From the NCBI GenBank assembly GCA_003557965.1, contig PWND01000143.1, forward strand, positions 1-6,606: a DNA stretch of 6,606 bases. The letters run 5' to 3'. The position numbers and the translations under genes are program-made. The DNA is from Bacteroidales bacterium. Lineage in GTDB: Bacteria > Bacteroidota > Bacteroidia > Bacteroidales > UBA7960. The stretch's first letter is position 1; each line of letters starts with the position of its first letter. The notes beneath the pieces are model-generated. The model had not been told where the DNA came from and did no database searches. It saw nothing but the letters and a program-made list of their open reading frames with translations. Positions 5,448-6,606 of this stretch are shown in pieces.

Positions 5448-6606
5448 ATGAATAAAATTATTAATACTTTGATCATAGTATTGTTCTTTTTTCTGAATTT
5501 GCCGTTAAGAGCGAATAATACTATGAGCGTTGTGGACCAAAGTGCTTATACAGGCTCTGTTATAGAAGTAGAAATTAATCTTGAGAACGCTGACAACGTT
5601 GCCGCTTTTCAGCTGGATGTTGTCTTGCCTGAAGGCTTTGTTTACCAGGAGGATGGCGCAAGCATGGAGCCGGATAGAATTGATGGGCATGTAATTGGAG
5701 CAAATTTGATCGCTGAAAATGTTTTGCGAATTGTCAGCTATGCTAACCCTACAGCCCATTATACAGGTAATGATGGAGTCATTGCAAGGTTTAATCTTGA
5801 AACACCTGTAACCCCTAATGATTATGTTTTTAATATTGACAATTTGGTTTTATCGGATAGTGACGGAGAAAATGTTGCCTCTACTTCACAAAACGGCACT
5901 ATTACTTTGAATGACCCACCTGAACCGGAAAATATTCTTATTATTCATGACGTTGAGGCGACGGTTGGTGAAATCATTGATGTATATGTGGAAATAGAAA
6001 ATGCTGATCCTTTTGTTGCGTTCCAGTTTGATATATTATTGCCCGGTGGCTTTGTTTACGAAGAGGAATCGGTTGTTCTTACAGGCAGAGAAGTGGATCA
6101 TGTTATACAGGCAAGCATGATTAACGAAAACACTTTAAGAGTTTTAAGTTATAGTAATACAAATGCAGAGTTTGTTGGAAATGATGGCAATGTAGCTGCT
6201 TTAGAGCTGCAAACGCCCATAAATGCAGGCACTCATCAACTTGAGTTTGATGAGAATGAAGCCGTGATCACTCATATAAGCTTTGAAAATATCATTACCG
6301 GTATTACAAATGGTATAGTCACTTTGCAAAAGGCAACACCTGAGATCACACAATGGCCTGAGGCAAGTCCAATAAAGTACGGTGAAAAACTCACTGTGTC
6401 AACTCTCACGGGTGGGGAGGCTGACGTTGATGGTGAGTTTACATTTGATGACCATGATGTTGAACCTGAAGCCGGAACATATAATGCTGACATTACCTTT
6501 ATTCCAAATGATACAGATAATTATAATACAGTTAGTGGTCAGGTGTCTGTTAGCGTTGAGCCAAAAGAACTTATGGTGATCAACGCTGTGGTTCAGGACA
6601 AAGTAT
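5448..6606 (+). CDS. Secreted protein with two cohesin-like domains and an MBG-type Ig-like module, 5' part (continues past right edge)
   Basis: ATG 5448 opens a frame that stays open for 386 codons to the right edge. Residues 1-22 (MNKIINTLIIVLFFFLNLPLRA) form a signal peptide, with cleavage likely after Ala22. Two tandem modules, about 25-154 and 163-293, share the pattern of cohesin-type beta-sandwiches: G-x-IEVEINLENADNVAAFQLD against GEIIDVYVEIENADPFVAFQFD, then LP-GGF-VYEE and a late LRIVSY or LRVLSY strand. An Ig-like MBG module (about 297-371: ITQWPEASPIKYGE, then FIPNDTDNYNTV) follows, and PKELMVINAVVQDKV starts what is probably another MBG/YDG-type repeat. No catalytic domain is visible, so a structural or scaffolding role outside the cell is most likely. 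A T9SS sorting domain would be expected beyond the window. It is co-oriented with the protease gene, 241 bases downstream, and has an A-rich leader with no Shine-Dalgarno site. The cohesin label rests on pattern recognition. Confidence 0.85.
   Translation, partial: MNKIINTLIIVLFFFLNLPLRANNTMSVVDQSAYTGSVIEVEINLENADNVAAFQLDVVLPEGFVYQEDGASMEPDRIDGHVIGANLIAENVLRIVSYANPTAHYTGNDGVIARFNLETPVTPNDYVFNIDNLVLSDSDGENVASTSQNGTITLNDPPEPENILIIHDVEATVGEIIDVYVEIENADPFVAFQFDILLPGGFVYEEESVVLTGREVDHVIQASMINENTLRVLSYSNTNAEFVGNDGNVAALELQTPINAGTHQLEFDENEAVITHISFENIITGITNGIVTLQKATPEITQWPEASPIKYGEKLTVSTLTGGEADVDGEFTFDDHDVEPEAGTYNADITFIPNDTDNYNTVSGQVSVSVEPKELMVINAVVQDKV
5520..5909 (+). repeat. Cohesin-like domain copy 1 (residues ~25-154)
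   Basis: This beta-sandwich repeat unit shows the order NADNVAAFQLDVVLPEGFVY, LRIVSYAN (93-100), GNDGVIARFNLETP and a closing NGTITL. The 'Na-vaaFqldv-lP' strand followed later by 'G-ia-f-le' is the layout of cohesin-family modules, which bind dockerins in cellulosomes. It aligns over its whole length with copy 2. Confidence 0.68.
5934..6326 (+). repeat. Cohesin-like domain copy 2 (residues ~163-293)
   Basis: This second unit has NADPFVAFQFDILLPGGFVY, LRVLSYSN (230-237), GNDGNVAALELQTP and a closing NGIVTL. Matching landmarks fall about 137 residues after those of copy 1. Protein identity is obvious across the core strands but the nucleotide sequences differ at many synonymous sites, so this is an old duplication and not a recent or collapsed repeat. 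Confidence 0.68.

Noticed and set aside
5505..5759. 84-codon minus-strand open frame
   Set aside because: It is antisense to the first cohesin-like domain, whose plus-strand frame is clearly coding and runs on to the window edge.
6272..6579. Short open frames on the minus strand (6272-6493) and in another plus frame (6382-6579)
   Set aside because: Both lie over the MBG-like module of the secreted protein, which explains the sequence fully.
1..6606. CRISPR array, tRNA/rRNA, insertion sequence or attachment site
   Set aside because: No regularly spaced direct repeats, RNA-gene signatures, transposase motifs or terminal inverted repeats were seen. The only repeats are protein-domain duplications.

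Overview
The window looks like a piece of a Bacteroidota chromosome, most likely an environmental or marine member of the Bacteroidales/Marinilabiliales type. The evidence is an AT-rich sequence, start codons preceded by A-rich stretches rather than Shine-Dalgarno sites, a type IX secretion (T9SS) C-terminal sorting domain, a gingipain-family (C25) protease, and PKD, cohesin-like and MBG-like surface modules typical of that phylum.

Layout. (1) Positions 1-134, minus strand: the first 44 codons of a response regulator receiver domain; the gene continues off the left edge. (2) 135-649: a 515-base AT-rich divergent intergenic region with no convincing gene and one small hairpin in the presumed leader of the next gene. 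(3) 650-5206, plus strand: a complete 1518-residue secreted multidomain cysteine protease. Its order is signal peptide, C25 propeptide, C25 catalytic domain (His445/Cys478), Ig-like domain, PKD, InlB-B-like repeat, cleaved-adhesin-like jelly roll, second PKD, an unnamed beta-sandwich, dockerin-like module, cohesin-like beta-sandwich and T9SS sorting domain. (4) 5207-5447: an intergenic region with a perfect 12-bp hairpin and an overlapping alternative hairpin followed by six T residues. (5) 5448 to the right edge, plus strand: the first 386 codons of a second secreted protein, with a signal peptide, two tandem cohesin-like domains, an MBG-type Ig-like module and the start of another repeat.

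The most interesting point is the pairing. A secreted protease with a dockerin-like module lies directly upstream of, and in the same orientation as, a secreted protein with two cohesin-like modules. By analogy with cellulosomes, this could be a small cohesin-dockerin assembly that displays a gingipain-like protease on the cell surface. Sequence alone cannot show binding. Dockerin and cohesin modules are also common as unpaired modules in Bacteroidota T9SS proteins, so this remains a testable inference. The response regulator is divergently transcribed and nothing in the sequence ties it to the other two genes.
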